Below are positions 45,298 to 58,333 of a stretch of 64,000 nucleotides of DNA, piece after piece. Below the pieces are notes generated by a model that saw only the letters and a program-made list of their open reading frames with translations, searched no databases and was not told the origin of the DNA. The translations under genes and the position numbers were made by a program. The DNA comes from Pseudofabraea citricarpa (Eukaryota; Ascomycota; Leotiomycetes; Helotiales; Dermateaceae): the NCBI GenBank assembly GCA_029641185.1, contig JAPWGK010000008.1, positions 1,054,001 to 1,118,000 on the forward strand, in the 5' to 3' direction. Every line of letters begins with the position of its first letter. Position 1 is the stretch's first letter.

Positions 45298-48200
45298 TTA
45301 GCTTCTCCAACCAGCCACGGCGCCTCCGTTAGCTTTCTGCTGACCACCAGCTCGATTCAAACATCCATAATGTACCACCTCATTCCCTGGCATGACCGCC
45401 ACGACACTCCTACCTAGCCGTTTGTGACAAACACCACATACCCTCTCGTCGCCAACCACGACCCTTCGATTTCTTCCTCCATCACCAAGCACCAACTCTG
45501 CCTGTGAATTGACAACCCCGCATTTCCTCAACCCCGCAGCGATGCGAGATTCGGTGACTATTGAATTAGCTGCCCTTATCCTACCCCGAAAATAGGATTC
45601 AAGGTCGGCGACTGGCAGTGTGGCAGGGATAAGGTTCAATGTAGACGAGGCTGGAAGACGCGAGCCGTGCTTCGAAAGGAGTTCTAATGCCGGTGGCCAG
45701 TTTGGAGTTTCCGGAGGAGGTGGTGTAAGGTAAAGTGAAAGAAGAGTATGGTAGATAGAAGGTGTATCATCAGCAGCTGATGTCGTAGCCGTGGTTGAAA
45801 CACGACGTGACTGCATAGGTGAAGAAATAGGTGATTCCTGTGTGATATGTATACGATTGCAATACCTGTCTCATTCATTAGTGAGGGCAGATAAATGTCG
45901 GAGCCTTGACGTACTCTTCAGCCTTTACGAAATCCCTCATCTTGAAAACATAGATATCCAGTGCTTGCTTGTGCTGGCCCATGTTACTGTACACTACGGC
46001 CTGGGCATCGTAGAAATCGGAATCTAAGCCTAGTTAGCATTGGAACGAAAGAGTCATTGTGATTAAAGTATACCATCTCGCGGGATCAAGCCATGGGCTC
46101 TGCTAAGAGAGTATTGCTTGCTTTCCTTCAAGAACTTGATCAATCTTTGCATTAGACCTTGCCAATCATCGTTTCTATCCGTCTTTGCTCTGAGATCCTG
46201 TAGATATGCGACGACTAATCTGTTATGAAAATCCGGGGTGAGGTCACCAAGCTCACTAATGATGTGTTCAAGATACTTGACTTCAAGATCTAAGCTGATA
46301 TCTTGTAAAAAGCTTGCTACCTTGTCTCGTGGCAAGGTCTCTGCGTTTTCAGTGTCCGCAAGGAAAACCTCCATGCCAAGGTCAGGATCGGCTCGCAAAG
46401 GCCAATCAGCAAACTCAATGATCAGATCAATCATTTCTGGTGGTAAATTCTGAAGATATCCAACGGTCCTTTGTGGTCCATGGAGAGTTGGTGCTGCTTC
46501 ATTTTCCTCCTCGGCCATCCCAAACTTCTTGAGGAGCTCAAGAGCTGGCCGATGAAGCTTTTTGCCATGAAAGAAATCCACCAAATCATTGAACCTTCCA
46601 TTTTCAAGAAGCTTCTCATTAACAACATCCGGGTCACAGAAATTAGGAATACGGAATAGAGAGCCGGCAAGACCTGGCCTTGCAAGCATATATGCTCGAA
46701 AGAGCGTTGTATCTACAAGCTTTGCCGTTTCGAGAAGCTGGTTCTCCCGGTCTTTCTCGGCGTCTGATGCAGGTGCTACCAGGAGTGACTCGAAAGCTTG
46801 TTGCGAGGATCCATTTTGCCCATTCTGAGCAATGGGTATTAATTTGCCAGTCTCTGCATCCAGGAAGCGCTTCATTCTTGTTCTAGTTTGTACAAGAAAG
46901 CTAGTAAGTTCAATAGTCGCATTGATCAGATCCTTCCCTTCGAGCGGTCCATCCTCCACTACTTTTGTAATACTAGCTGTATCACTACCATCCCCAGGAG
47001 CTAGTTTGAGCGTGGATTTGATAGAAGAGGTATCAGACTGTGGTTTCCGGTGCGATTTGATCAATTTATCAACAGCTGCAGGTCGTGGGGACCCTACTAG
47101 CTCTGGCTTCCCATCATCGCCAGGCTGCTCAATTTCTTCACTATCGTCGGCCTCTTCAGCGTCACTTTCGATTTGCTTATCTGATTTGTCTTCGACCGTT
47201 GTAAGATCTCCCGCAATTACACGTGGATATAGCTGTATGACTGTTTCAGGTGGTGCAGCTACTGCCATGAAGATGTCTACAGCATCTCGATATTTGCGTT
47301 GGTCGAAGAGTGCTCGAGCCTTCTCCATACTGATCTCCCGCAACCTGCCCTCTTTATTACGAAGCAAGGCATCTTCCAGCATGTTCAGTATGCTGATCGC
47401 TTCATCATAACGCCCAGCTTGAGTCAGTTCATCAACTTGTGAATCATAATCTGTTGCGCCCATCCGCCAAATACAGCGCTCACTGACAACATGGAATCCC
47501 TTCCCAGCATGCGATAAGCTAACGCCAGGTGGTGGAAAATGTAGCTGGCTTGCATTCGGAAGAGATATTGACTGTAATAGAGAAAGTGTTTCAGGGTTTC
47601 GGACCTCCAAAGTCCCCTTGGATGGGGATTGTAATGATAAGATGTACGGATAAGAGTAGCCTATCACATCAGGAGCTTGTGACCAAGGGATTTGCCTCTT
47701 CTCAACTGGTTTCCCTTCAGAGGTGATAAATAGAGAATTGATGTCCTTCGCAAGCAGCATTTCTCCATCTGCGAGTTTGGTCGCGAGTGGTTTGGGTATA
47801 TACCCTCCGAGACCCATATAACCCATACTTGCAGATCCCATGCCGCCAAATCGTCCTCCTTGGCTTCCAGAAGCACCACCAATTGCACCTGGCCCAACAA
47901 TATCTTCAACCTCCTGGCTAATGACATCAACTATCACATATCCAGAGTTCATACCACATATGATCTTTGTCGCAGATGCCCATGTGAGACTCCGAATTGA
48001 CTCAGCCAGTGTAATTTCCACCGTATCAGACGATAGTTCTGACTCGTGCCATGACCATAGCAGCAACCTTCTCTTGACCGCCACAGCTAATCTTGATATG
48101 ATTTCCGGTATGCCTGTCGCCGAGTCCTTCACAATGTTCGACGTAACAGCAAAGGTACTGGCATTTTTTGTCTTTACCAGCTGTTCTTGCAGTGTATATG

Positions 48201-48602
48201 AGTGAAGGTCGTGGATTGAAACATAGTAGTTTGAAAGGGATATGAGTATGCTGGCTTCCTTTATGATCGCAAGTTGCTCTATACTCCGCGTAGAAAATTT
48301 CTCGACTTCACGAAGAAGATCCACAGGCTTTTGTCCCGATGATGAGTTTGGTCGTGAGGCCGGTTTCCCATCTACCTTCGTAGTGCCATTCTGTTTGAGG
48401 GGTTCGTCTTGGACTTCGTTGACACGGTATATTCGCAGGCTTCCGGTATTCAGTCCCACCAGCAGTCGATCACCTTCCTAGAATCAGCTTATGAATCTTC
48501 GTCCGTGTCTGCTAACATACCGTAAGCAAGAATAGATTCTATCTTCGACTTGTCCCTGGCTTTGAGCTCTACGATCGGGCGAGCTGTGAAGGCGGAAAGC
48601 AT
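45298..48602 (-). CDS. vps39: Vam6/Vps39-like HOPS tethering subunit
   Basis: Four exons on the minus strand: 48602-48521, 48473-46074, 46023-45915, 45865-45298; 3159 nt, 1052 residues, phases close. Exon 1 gives MLSAFTARPIVELKARDK and joins to DRLLVGLNTGSLRIYRV, the start of the CNH (citron) domain, which runs to about residue 370. A clathrin-repeat-like helical region follows (DELTQAGRYDEAISILNML, DAVDIFMAVAAPPETVIQLYP), with Vps39 domain 1 and a C-terminal Vps39 domain 2 with the finger-like CGVCHKRLG...HYGC. It works in vacuole and late endosome fusion as the Ypt7-binding part of HOPS. The exon 2 acceptor is AAG. Confidence 0.92.
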
Positions 48603-49261
48603 GGCGGTGACGTGCCAGCTTCACAGGAAAACGAAACAGGAGTTGCAAAAGCACTCATCAGAGTAAGTTCATTATTCAGATCAGAGGTGCAGCGCTTTCG
48701 TGGTGCAGTATATCCACGGGCGCATAGTGTTGTGGTGTTGATGAGGTAGCTGCTTGAGCTCGAGCCTGGCCTTGGCGCGGATACCGATTCGGAGCAATTG
48801 GCCGAGGTTCTCGCGTGACATCACTACACATCATCCAGGTGACCTGTTTATGGCAACACAAAATATTTCATGGTCGATCAAAACACGAGTTAGTTCAGTA
48901 AATATACATCAAACAATAGTGATTAGTTGCACAAAATGATTCCCCCGGTATTTAGAGCCTTCCTTGCTTTATTCCTGCAAAGACCTTCAAAATTAAATTT
49001 AGTAGAAGGGAAATCTTTACCACGCTGGTTTTCCCTCAAATATGGTTGAAAGCAATTTTCAGGACATGTTAAAACTCTGAAGAAATGGATTTCCCATCTA
49101 GTTAATATCAAAGATTGATCATTTACAGTTACCAATGTGGATTATTTGCCATCTTTTCTTTCACTGGGGTCGCCTATGTTTGGATGACTTTGCCATTCGT
49201 TGCTCGGTGATAAATCTTGGGAATTGAAAGACACTTCAACGAGTGCCCTAAAGTTTCAAAA
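48603..49261. other. Intergenic region
   Basis: Promoter of vps39 and 3' flank of the FAD oxidase gene. Nothing else seen. Confidence 0.5.
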
Positions 49262-51204
49262 TCATGCTAACTTTTTGCATAAGACATCACCAATAAGTTC
49301 CCATCTCTCATTGCCCACACATGGTTGACACCACAAAACATCATGTGGATCAACTCGTCGCTTAATCCTCAGTAGCCGCTCATAATTATCACCCCAGAAA
49401 ACGTGTTGGTAATCAGGTTCATACGGATATGCCTTAATTCAAGATAAGTACCAATGGACAAATATAGAGAGTGGGATTCTTACCTCATTAATATAGGCAC
49501 CCATATCAGGTGCCAGGTCTCTTAATGCCTGTGTGTATGTTCCAGTAAGCAACTCCTCTTGGAGCTTGCGATCCGCTGTATCAAATGGGCTCCACCGAAC
49601 ACCTACAACTAAAATCCACAGAATCAGCTACTGTTCGTCCTTTTCCAGAATATGGCAAACATACGTGAGTGTACGTAAGCTTTTCTCCACGCAGAGTTTA
49701 CCGCGTTTCCACCTCCTCTGGGCTTGGCATTCTGAACTCCTTTTCCACCTACCAAATAAATACCTACAGGACCTCCAGCAGAAGCTTTCCTGAGAGCCTC
49801 CTTTACAGCAGTTGTGTTCTTCGATATGTTATCTCGGGACAGTAAGCGAGATCCCACCAACTGATCATGACTCGCATCTAAAGGTCCATTGTTGTCTTTA
49901 TAAAAATCCCAGTATGTGTCACAAGTAGTAGTCGTGACATAAGTAAAGAAGGTTTCTGGGTACGGTGCAGTAGCTTCTGAGAAAAGTTCATTTATTGCAT
50001 TTCCCAAGGAAGCAGAACTGTTGGATGGACTGAGAGCAGGAAGGTTGAAAACACCGAAGAAGCCATCAATCGGATTGGTGATATTAAGTCCTGGTTCAAT
50101 ATGATTCCGTGCCATATATGCATATGTCGAGATTCCTTGTTCATCAAGATGTGGATATTGCGATAGTATTGATGCCATGACATCCAAGTAGTCTTCCGAC
50201 CCCGGTGCCGTAGCAAAGAAAGCGGTCGCAGTTATGAAAGGCGAAGAGCGATATGCCTTGAATGTTGCTGATGTCAAGACACCAAAAGTCGAGCCGCCAC
50301 CCTTAGAATGTATTTAGTGTATGTAACTTCCAAGTAGTAGCTGGATAACAAAACTTACACCCCGCATAGCCCAGAATAGATCTCTATTTTGACATTCGTT
50401 CACAGTCAAAATGTCTCCACCCGGGGTTACAATTTCCATCTCCAATACTTGGTCAGCAGCCAGCCCATAGGTAGAGCTCAGAGCCGAGTGACCACCACCA
50501 GTGAGATATCCACCAATTCCTACAGTTCCGGCTCCACCAGAGATAATTGTCAAGTTGCGCAGGTAAGATTGATAGTCAATCTCAAGCATCTGCTGACCTG
50601 CAGCTGCTGTAACAGCATCTGTATCAATGGTGAACGTACAGCCCTTGGGCTTGAACCCTTTATGGAAATCAAGACCACGTATGTGGTGAGTCCAGATAGA
50701 GAGTGAGTTAGGGGCCACTGATCTTCCAAGGTAGTCATGACCCGTACCCTTCACATTCAATCTAATGTTATGTTTTCTGGCGAAATCGACACCGGCCTTA
50801 ACGTCGCTTGGCTGAGTTGCGTTGACCACATAAATGGGATATCCTTGACCGCTGCAAGGGAGCATTGGATTTGGAAGACAAGTATCGTTTGCCCAATTGT
50901 TTTCTGAGACGCTTACAGGATTTTCGGCGTGCCATGCTGTTGTCAGCCATCCGGCTTGTACAGCAGGGCATGCGAAGAGATTGAAGCTCGGTTGATCAGG
51001 ATGGCAAACTGCACCAGGCGGTACAGTTTTAATTAAGCGGCCTGAAAGATCATTAGATAGACTTTCCCATTCTGAATCTTGTGGCCAATTCTGTGATCCT
51101 GGTATAGCTTTGCACCTAGACGCGTGATTTTGATTCCCCGCCAAGGTAAAAGTCAAGCGAAGCAGAAGAGAAGCAAAAAGAAAAAGCCCATTACAGAGCT
51201 GCAT
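49262..51204 (-). CDS. Secreted berberine-bridge-like FAD-linked oxidase
   Basis: Four exons on the minus strand: 51204-50359, 50301-49665, 49608-49484, 49432-49262; 1779 nt, 592 residues, phases close. Signal peptide at residues 1-22. FAD_binding_4 (PCMH) domain: YPIYVVNATQPSDVKAGVDFA, the covalent-flavin His region KGTGHDYLGRS (His156), and SGGAGTVGIGGYLTGGGHS, where bicovalent members have a Cys but Ala225 stands here. The domain continues across intron 1 at MRGGGGSTFGVLTS. The C-terminal BBE motif is MGAYINEAYPYEPDYQHVFWGDNYERL. Fungal relatives act on alcohols, sugars or secondary metabolites; the substrate cannot be told. No cluster partner next to it. Confidence 0.88.
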
Positions 51205-51925
51205 TGGGAAGGTTGAAGCTTTTATAGGAGGTTTGATATTGTTTCACTCGTGACGAGAGCCATAAAGTGAAAACAAGCAGAAATTTGTTGTAACTTATAG
51301 AGATCTCACCGCATGTGCCAAGAAAAATCGGATGATCTCGAAGCCGACATCTTATTGCGGGGAAATTTCTTGTGGTATGTGCTACCGGGCTAACCAGTCC
51401 CCCGGATTATTTCTACGTATTCATATCGTCGATGGAACCTCTATGTTGTGAGAGCTGAACGCCCTTACTTTATCGGGGTATTGCTGCGATACTCCATTTG
51501 CAAGCCTCGCTTAGATGTCAACGCAAGAAACCGGGGTACTCGTAAACAGCCCCCAAAACGGGTCAGTCTTGTGAACCAATTGAGCCAGCGTCAAAGCTTC
51601 TCACGGGAATTACTTTGTGCTAAATTATCCTTGTACCAAGAATGTATGCTACAATATCTTCTCTACTTTTTAAACTTCCATAAAGGTAAGACCCAAGTTA
51701 TTGAACAATGTCGGCTACTTTCTTTGATATCTTAGATATTACTAACAAGATTTGTGTATATCTAACGCGTGTAAACAAGGATGATAGCAAGTAAGATTTT
51801 CTGCTTACTAACCTATTTAGAATTTGAATTAAGAAAGTTCCTGATCACGTTAGCATACGTTTGATCTGCCAGGAGGGGGTTGCTGTACATGCTCCGGAGA
51901 TCTATAGTAGCCTCAAGTGTTGCTG
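51205..51925. other. Intergenic region
   Basis: Divergent spacer between the FAD oxidase and the NLR-like gene. An open frame at 51448-51735 has no motif. Confidence 0.45.
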
Positions 51926-54900
51926 ATGACTAAACATTCAGTCTCAATGAGGCAACTTCAGCCCCAGAAAACAAAGCTATTGGGAGAAGAACCAGCCGCC
52001 TTATCGACTGACCCCGCTTGCATCAGAGTGCTCCCATCAATCGACGGGTCTTTGCAGGTTGCGAAGTACGGAAACAGGTGTCATTTACCCATTTTAAACA
52101 CCGCTGGAGTCATAGGAGTGATGTCTAATTCTCGAAGCTCCACGGCCCTGCCGCTCGAACGGGACATACACGAGTGTCAGCCTCAAGTCAAAGATCACGG
52201 CTTCACAATTCTGTCCGAAGGGTCTGACCCTGTTCTAGAGTGAGTAAAAGCTTGTAGTGATGTACTTTGGAACTGAGAAATTTATTTCGCATCAGTATAT
52301 TTTTTGTCCACGGCCTTCAAGGGCATCCACGCTCTACCTGGACGTATAATCCCTCTAATGTCAAAATCGCCGACGACTATCCCGATCAAGGGCAACATCG
52401 ATTGAGTTTTGGAAGGCTTCTTGGCCGAACGTCTAAGAAACACGAGAAGCAAAGTGTAATGCAACCTTCCAACTCTGCAACGCCCGCGGGCTGTGAAGTC
52501 TTCTGGCCTCAGGATCTTCTACCACAGAGCTTTCCTCAAGCTCGGATCATAACTTTTGGCTACGATTCTAAAGTGACACAATGGTTTAAAGGGCCTTCAA
52601 TGCAATTAGATATATTCTCGTATGGCGAAAGTTTGCTTGGTGGCTTGGAAGCTCGTCGACGAGCAGATCCTGAACGACCTTTGATTTTTATCGTCCAAAG
52701 CCTCGGGGGTCTCATTTTAAAAGATGTGGGTGAATCGACAAATTAAACTGAAAACATCGCTAATAGAAAGCTCAAGGCACTCCGCCGAGCCAGAACAGCT
52801 GCAGATGCTAGATTCAAAGGTATATATGCCTCAGTCAAAGCCATCTTCTTTTTCGGAACTCCTCATCGCGGAGGAAGCTACGTCAATCTTGGTCTTACAG
52901 TGCGCAAGATTGCAGCTTGTAGCGGATTTGATGCCAGTCAAAAGCTTCTTCGAGACCTTAAATTCGACTCTAGCGTGGCGAAGCTCCTTCGCGAAGAATT
53001 TGCTAAGATGTTAGACGAGAGGAAACCAAGAATCTTTACCTTCCAAGAGGCGATGGGACTGACTGGCTTTGGACCACTTTCTGGCAAGGTATGTTTATAA
53101 TGAAAAGATTTCGTGCTTGGATATATAACTGACGACTTTCTCAGGTTGTGGAAGATAGCTCGTCTGAATTGGACTATTCATATGAACAAAAGGATTTTAT
53201 CCGTGCTAACCATGTCAACATGTGTAAATTCTCAGGATTCGAGGACGACGGGTATGAAAAAATAAGAGATTGTTTGTTGCTTTGCCTCGCAGATTTGGAG
53301 AACACAGATCGGCATCGTATGTTGTCCAGCGTCGTGTAATTGTTTGTTGAAGCTCATATGTACTTAGAACTACCACCCGGGCTGCGAGAACGTTAGTTGA
53401 ATTGAAAATTTAGCATCCAATTGCGACGAATACTAACATTTATCCAAGGCATTCTTGCAAGTCTTTTCCAGCCAGAAACCCAAGAAAGGTTTGATCAGGT
53501 CGAAGAGGCTTATAAGAGTACCTGTGAATGGATCTTCGAAAACGAAAGCCTCGGATTCGTGAAATGGCTCAAAAGCGGACAAGGAGTATTCTGGATCAGT
53601 GGAAAACCAGCCTCTGGAAAATCTACACTTATGAAATTCGTGATATCAAATCATCGGACATTCCAATATCTATATAAGAACCGACCTAAAAACAAACTGA
53701 TATGGGCGGAATTCTTCTTCAGCAATCGCGGAAAGACATCGCAAAAAAGACTGGAAGGCTTGTACCGCAGGATCCTTTACCAGTTACTGAACCAAGCCGA
53801 TTGTTTAACCCGTTTTGTACAGCCCATCTATGAGAATAGTGCCGAAGTTCAAGGCACATGGTCAATTATATATCTAGAGGCTGCGCTACTGTCTATCATG
53901 AAACAACGAGAGGTTAAACTCACCGTCTGTCTTTTTATCGATGCCCTGGATGAGCAAGATAAGAATTATGCCGATGACCATAGGCGGTTACTTACAACTT
54001 TGGCGAACTTGATTGACGCTACCGACGGAAAGACGGTAAGGCTCATGCTCTGCGTCTCCAGTCGTCCCGAGACCTTTTTCATGGATTCCTTTGCTTCTTG
54101 TCCGGGAATCCGAATTCATGAGCACACCCACCAGGATATCCGTGCCTACGTGAACGGTCGGCTTGACAAGTACTTATTAGCTCGCCCAGACCTGGCTGCA
54201 AGCCCTGTCATAGTAGCAGCCTTGAAGAGCACTTTCGCAGAGGTTTTTGCAAGAGCGCAAGGTGTATTTTTGTGGGTCAAGCTAGTAACTACTGATCTGA
54301 TCGAAGGGCTCATGGATGGCGAGAGCGCCGGAAGCATCCAGAGACGACTTTCGCTAATCCCTGGAGATGGGGATCTTCATCAATTATACCAGCTAATTCT
54401 CTTAAGCTTGAAGAAGAGCTATCTTTCCGAGGCATTTGTAATGCTTCAAATTGCATATGCAACTATAGATCCTCTCCCAATCGACGATTTCTTCCGAATC
54501 GTAAATTATTTCCGAGCTGACGGTGGGAATCATACTCAAGAATCTTACACTTTTCCTGAACTGGAACGGCGCTTACTCAGTCACTGTAGAGGCGTTCTTG
54601 AAATCCAAAATGCTTCGTGGCAGGATGAAGAAGGCGAGAACCACAGCGGACATATTGTCCAATTCTTACACCAATCTGTCAAAGACTACTTGGCCCAAGA
54701 GAGAAGTTTCGAGACTATACGCACCCAGATAGGATTCCCAGCGCAGGTAAATGGCCATGTTTATCTTCTGAAGTTTTTGACAGCAAAACATCTACAAAAG
54801 TATCATGAGGAACCACATCGCATGAGTCGCATAGAAAGTTTCGATCTCAACAAGTTCGGAGTCTTGTATCACGCTCGGATGGTGGAAAGATCTCTGGGAA

Positions 54901-55904
54901 TATCCATAAATGGTCCACTCGATGCCCTTGAAGAGTTTATTGATGGCAATGAGCTTGCACCATCGTATCTCCGCATTGAAGGATGGAGATGCCCATCATT
55001 TTGGAACCTCTCATTTTTGGCTCTTGCCACACAAGCTGGTCTTGTGATTTACGTCAAGCAGTCTCTCAGGAGACTCGGAGGTCTCGCAAGATTGACTGGG
55101 AGGCCTTTACTCCATTATGCCGTGATGCCATTACCAGCGGGACTCTGTAAGACAGCTATCGATTCATTTGTATATCGCTCTGAAATGATCGATTTGCTCG
55201 CACGATTGGGCGCAGATTTCAACCAGGTATTCGATGGCAATACTGCCTTTGGATGGTCATTATGGCAATTCACCAAGCTGAGCCCTGCTTCTAAACCACA
55301 ACTGGCAATTCTGAACATTTTAATACGCTATGGATCATATCCCAATACGACTATCCAGACAAACAAACCGTTTCTTCAAGAAAGAGGCACTGAATGGGCC
55401 TTAGGCGATGCTGGTTACGACGATAAGCGACAGACGAGCCCGCTTCAAATAGCTCTTCAAAGAGAGGACCGCGACCTTACAAAATTGCTGCTTGACTCGG
55501 GTGCCTATATTCAGATATTAAACGCTGATGATTGGAAACTCTTTGAAAGCTTCCAGCGACCAATGTCATACTTGAAGGCATTTCGCGACAATCAGCTCAA
55601 AGCCAGGGATCTGAAGAAGTTTTCTAACTTCTACGACCTACCCGAGGACGACCAGAAGCCCAAGGCATTGCTAAAGAAACACCCTATTGGTACACTTGAG
55701 ATCAGGAATGAAGAGGTTTATATAATCAGCTTTCCATTTCTGCTGGAAAGTGAGAAGAGCCTCAAGACTTTCTTGAAGCTTTTTGAATCTGTCGACCTCC
55801 AGCAAGATGGCGTGCCGATACCACTTGCGTCTTGTTCACTTGATACTCGAACTCGAGTACTTTCCTACTGGGCTACACCAAGAGAGACGGCGGAGTATTG
55901 GTGA
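51926..55904 (+). CDS. Fungal NLR-like protein: alpha/beta hydrolase - NACHT - ankyrin-like
   Basis: Six exons: 51926-52239, 52296-52725, 52771-53088, 53145-53316, 53368-53391, 53449-55904; 3714 nt, 1237 residues, phases close. Exon 5 is a 24-nt micro-exon. The SesB-like esterase part starts near residue 105 (DIFFVHGLQGHP), with the nucleophile elbow VQSLGG and the FFGTPHRGG strand. A linker QLPPGLRERILASLFQPE leads to NACHT: Walker A GKPASGKST (471-479), Walker B LFIDALDE (581-588), then SSRPE. The C-terminal third has two weak ankyrin-like stretches (PLLHYAVMP near 973; TSPLQIALQREDRDLTKLLLDSGA near 1084). Such proteins act in fungal non-self recognition and programmed cell death. The first Gly of the lipase box is Val here, so catalysis is uncertain. 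Confidence 0.82.
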
Positions 55905-56965
55905 CATGAGAGTTGAAACGAGAGACCAAACGAATAAATACCTACCTAAGCGACGACTGCTTCCTTGGCGGAGCACGGATTTCGAGGTGCTCCCAGCTCC
56001 AAATTTTTGAAGCTTTCAGATGTGTTTAAAGAATATATGATACCATATTTTGATTCTAGAATATCCACCCTAGTATATAACTATAACTGGATGTGATATT
56101 ATAGGTACAGGGTTAAATGTAAGCGAGGACCTTTATTTGGCAGCAGCGGCATTTCAGGGGGCATATATATGAAATGTATTTGGTCGAACGATCATGAAGA
56201 TGGAGGAGATGGAGAACCTGCCTCCGAATTGTTGGACATATCTGGGTATGAGATTGTGCTCAGTGTGTGTGAATCCCAAATTGTACAACTTTGATCCTGA
56301 TAATTCAAGACTAGCATGAATACCGAGCTTCTAGAGCCATATATTTTGGAGACAGTGGATAGCAGCGTCGTGGACTCTTATGATGTAGGAGGATGGTTTG
56401 TCAGAAGGCATCGAGGAGTATTCACTGGGGTATTTTGCGATGGAGACTTAGAGTGGCAACCGGTAGATCATTAACTATGACCATCTGAAAGCCAATCAGT
56501 ACCAACTTTACGAAGCTAGTAGCTTAACATCTCTTTCATGAGAATTTGCCTTGGCGTAAATTTAAGCTAACTGGTTCAGGTAGACTGGAATTTATGTACT
56601 GTGCAACAACCCCTTATCATGCGAGGCTAGAACTTGCATTGCGGGCGGCTGAAGACTTTTCAGCGCGTTAGAGGCTTGGGCAGCAATGAAATTTCTCCCA
56701 AGAAGTCGGGCGTTCATCACGTCGCACAGCAACTCGCATCACCATACAAACAGGGCGAGCAAAGGGCGGAAAAGGTAACGCCCAATCTGCAGATTCTCAG
56801 CCCATGTCCATAGTCAGTGTTAAAACAGCGACGCTCAGGCTCAGCTGAGCGATAAGGTTGGCATCCCCCTCAGTCGCAATCAACCAAAAGTTCATCCAAA
56901 TTTTCCACCTCAGCTTCACAGCCTCACTTCACACAACCAAAAACTGTCGCCGCTTTCAACTGACC
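55905..56965. other. Intergenic region
   Basis: About 1 kb. A 52-codon open frame (56316-56474) and an overlapping one at 56193 show no motif; not called as genes. Confidence 0.45.
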
Positions 56966-58333
56966 ATGTCCGAGCCAAGACGCCAACAAGACATCGATTG
57001 GTCCAAATGGGACCTCCTTGACGCCTGCTACGCCTATGACACCATTGACCCTCAGCTTCTTACAGCTGATGTGGGTCATGGGTGAGTTTTTTTTTTAGTA
57101 CTTGCTAACAAAAAGGGTGTCAGTTCCAGCAATTATTCTACACGCTTGACTGCCAAGCCCCTTACCAGCGCTAGGCGAGTCGATGCAGAAGCAGCAGCTC
57201 CAAAGATGACCATTGGGCCTCCTGATAATATGGTAGCTGAAGAAGTGTCATCGGGCTGTTATAATGATACACCTTAGTAAGTCAAATCTTCTCTGATTGT
57301 GATTCTTGCTAACTCGTTATTTAGTGCGCAAAACACGCCAAGCTCGACTGAGGTCGTTGCGGTTTCCTCCAAAGTGATTGAACTGAAATGCGCGCAATGC
57401 GACTCCACATTCAAGAACGACCATGGCTTGGGTAGTTGGCGCATGAGTTGCCATGCAAAGGAATGCAACCACCTTGCTTTCAGATGTAGTGTGGCTTCCT
57501 GCAGCCAGAAATTCATCACATCAGAAGAGAAAGCAGCCCATGAGCGGCGACCACACACCGAAGGACATGAGCGTGTCCACCCAGAGAGACCATTCGACTG
57601 CGTAGAGTGCGAAGCTACTCTGTCATCCAAAGCCGAACTTCTTCGCCATGCCAGACTCCAGCAACACCAACCTTATGGCTGTACATGTGGAAAACACTTT
57701 TCTCGGCTCGATGTCCTGAACAGACATCTTGAGATTTATGATACAGATCTGCCTCGATTTCCATGTTCTTACTGTAAACTACACCGTGGCAAGGACGGTT
57801 TCAAACGTGCAGACCACCTCAAACAGCACTTGAGAAACTATCACAACCATGAACTTGAAGATGAAGAACGACTGAAATGGAGCTTGCCAGTGTGTTCTCA
57901 TGCCGATTGCCCTGATTATCGAGATGAGAATTTCAAGTCGATGTCGCGTAGTGAGCGAGAAAAGACAAAGCCTTTCAAAACCCAGGCTGCATATACAAAG
58001 CACATGCGTGACGAGCACAACGAATGCACCTTCCCTTGCGATATCGCGGGTTGTTCTCGAATTGGACGAAAAGGTTACTTTCGCGAGAAAGATCTTCTCA
58101 AACACCGCAAAGAACAGCACCCGGACGCGCCTTTTTATTCAGTAAAAGAGCGCGAGACTACTATGAAATGTCCTTTAGGATGCGGCAAAAGTTTTAAAGC
58201 CTTTGATCCTGCCTTGATGAATTGTCATGTAAAGTCGACTTGCAGGTCTCGCAGTAGTAGAACTCCAAACCTTGTTGCACTAGTCTCGAGCGAGGCTTTT
58301 ACGACTGGAGAATACGTGGAAGCAACGAAGTAG
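56966..58333 (+). CDS. C2H2 zinc-finger protein
   Basis: Three exons: 56966-57081, 57124-57276, 57325-58333; 1278 nt, 425 residues, phases close. After about 90 residues without a domain there is a series of C2H2-type fingers: CAQCDSTFKNDHGLGSWRMSCH, FRCSVASCSQKFITSEEKAAHERRPH, FDCVECEATLSSKAELLRHARLQQH, YGCTCGKHFSRLDVLNRHLE, FPCSYCKLHRGKDGFKRADHLKQHLRNYH, and FPCDIAGC...KDLLKHRKEQH. Some have irregular His spacing. Probably a nuclear DNA-binding protein; no target can be given. Fungal proteins with this irregular series are common and mostly unstudied. Confidence 0.8.

Noticed and set aside
56193..56474. Two small open frames (56193 start and 56316-56474, 52 codons).
   Set aside because: No motif, signal peptide or supported intron; length is within chance expectation.
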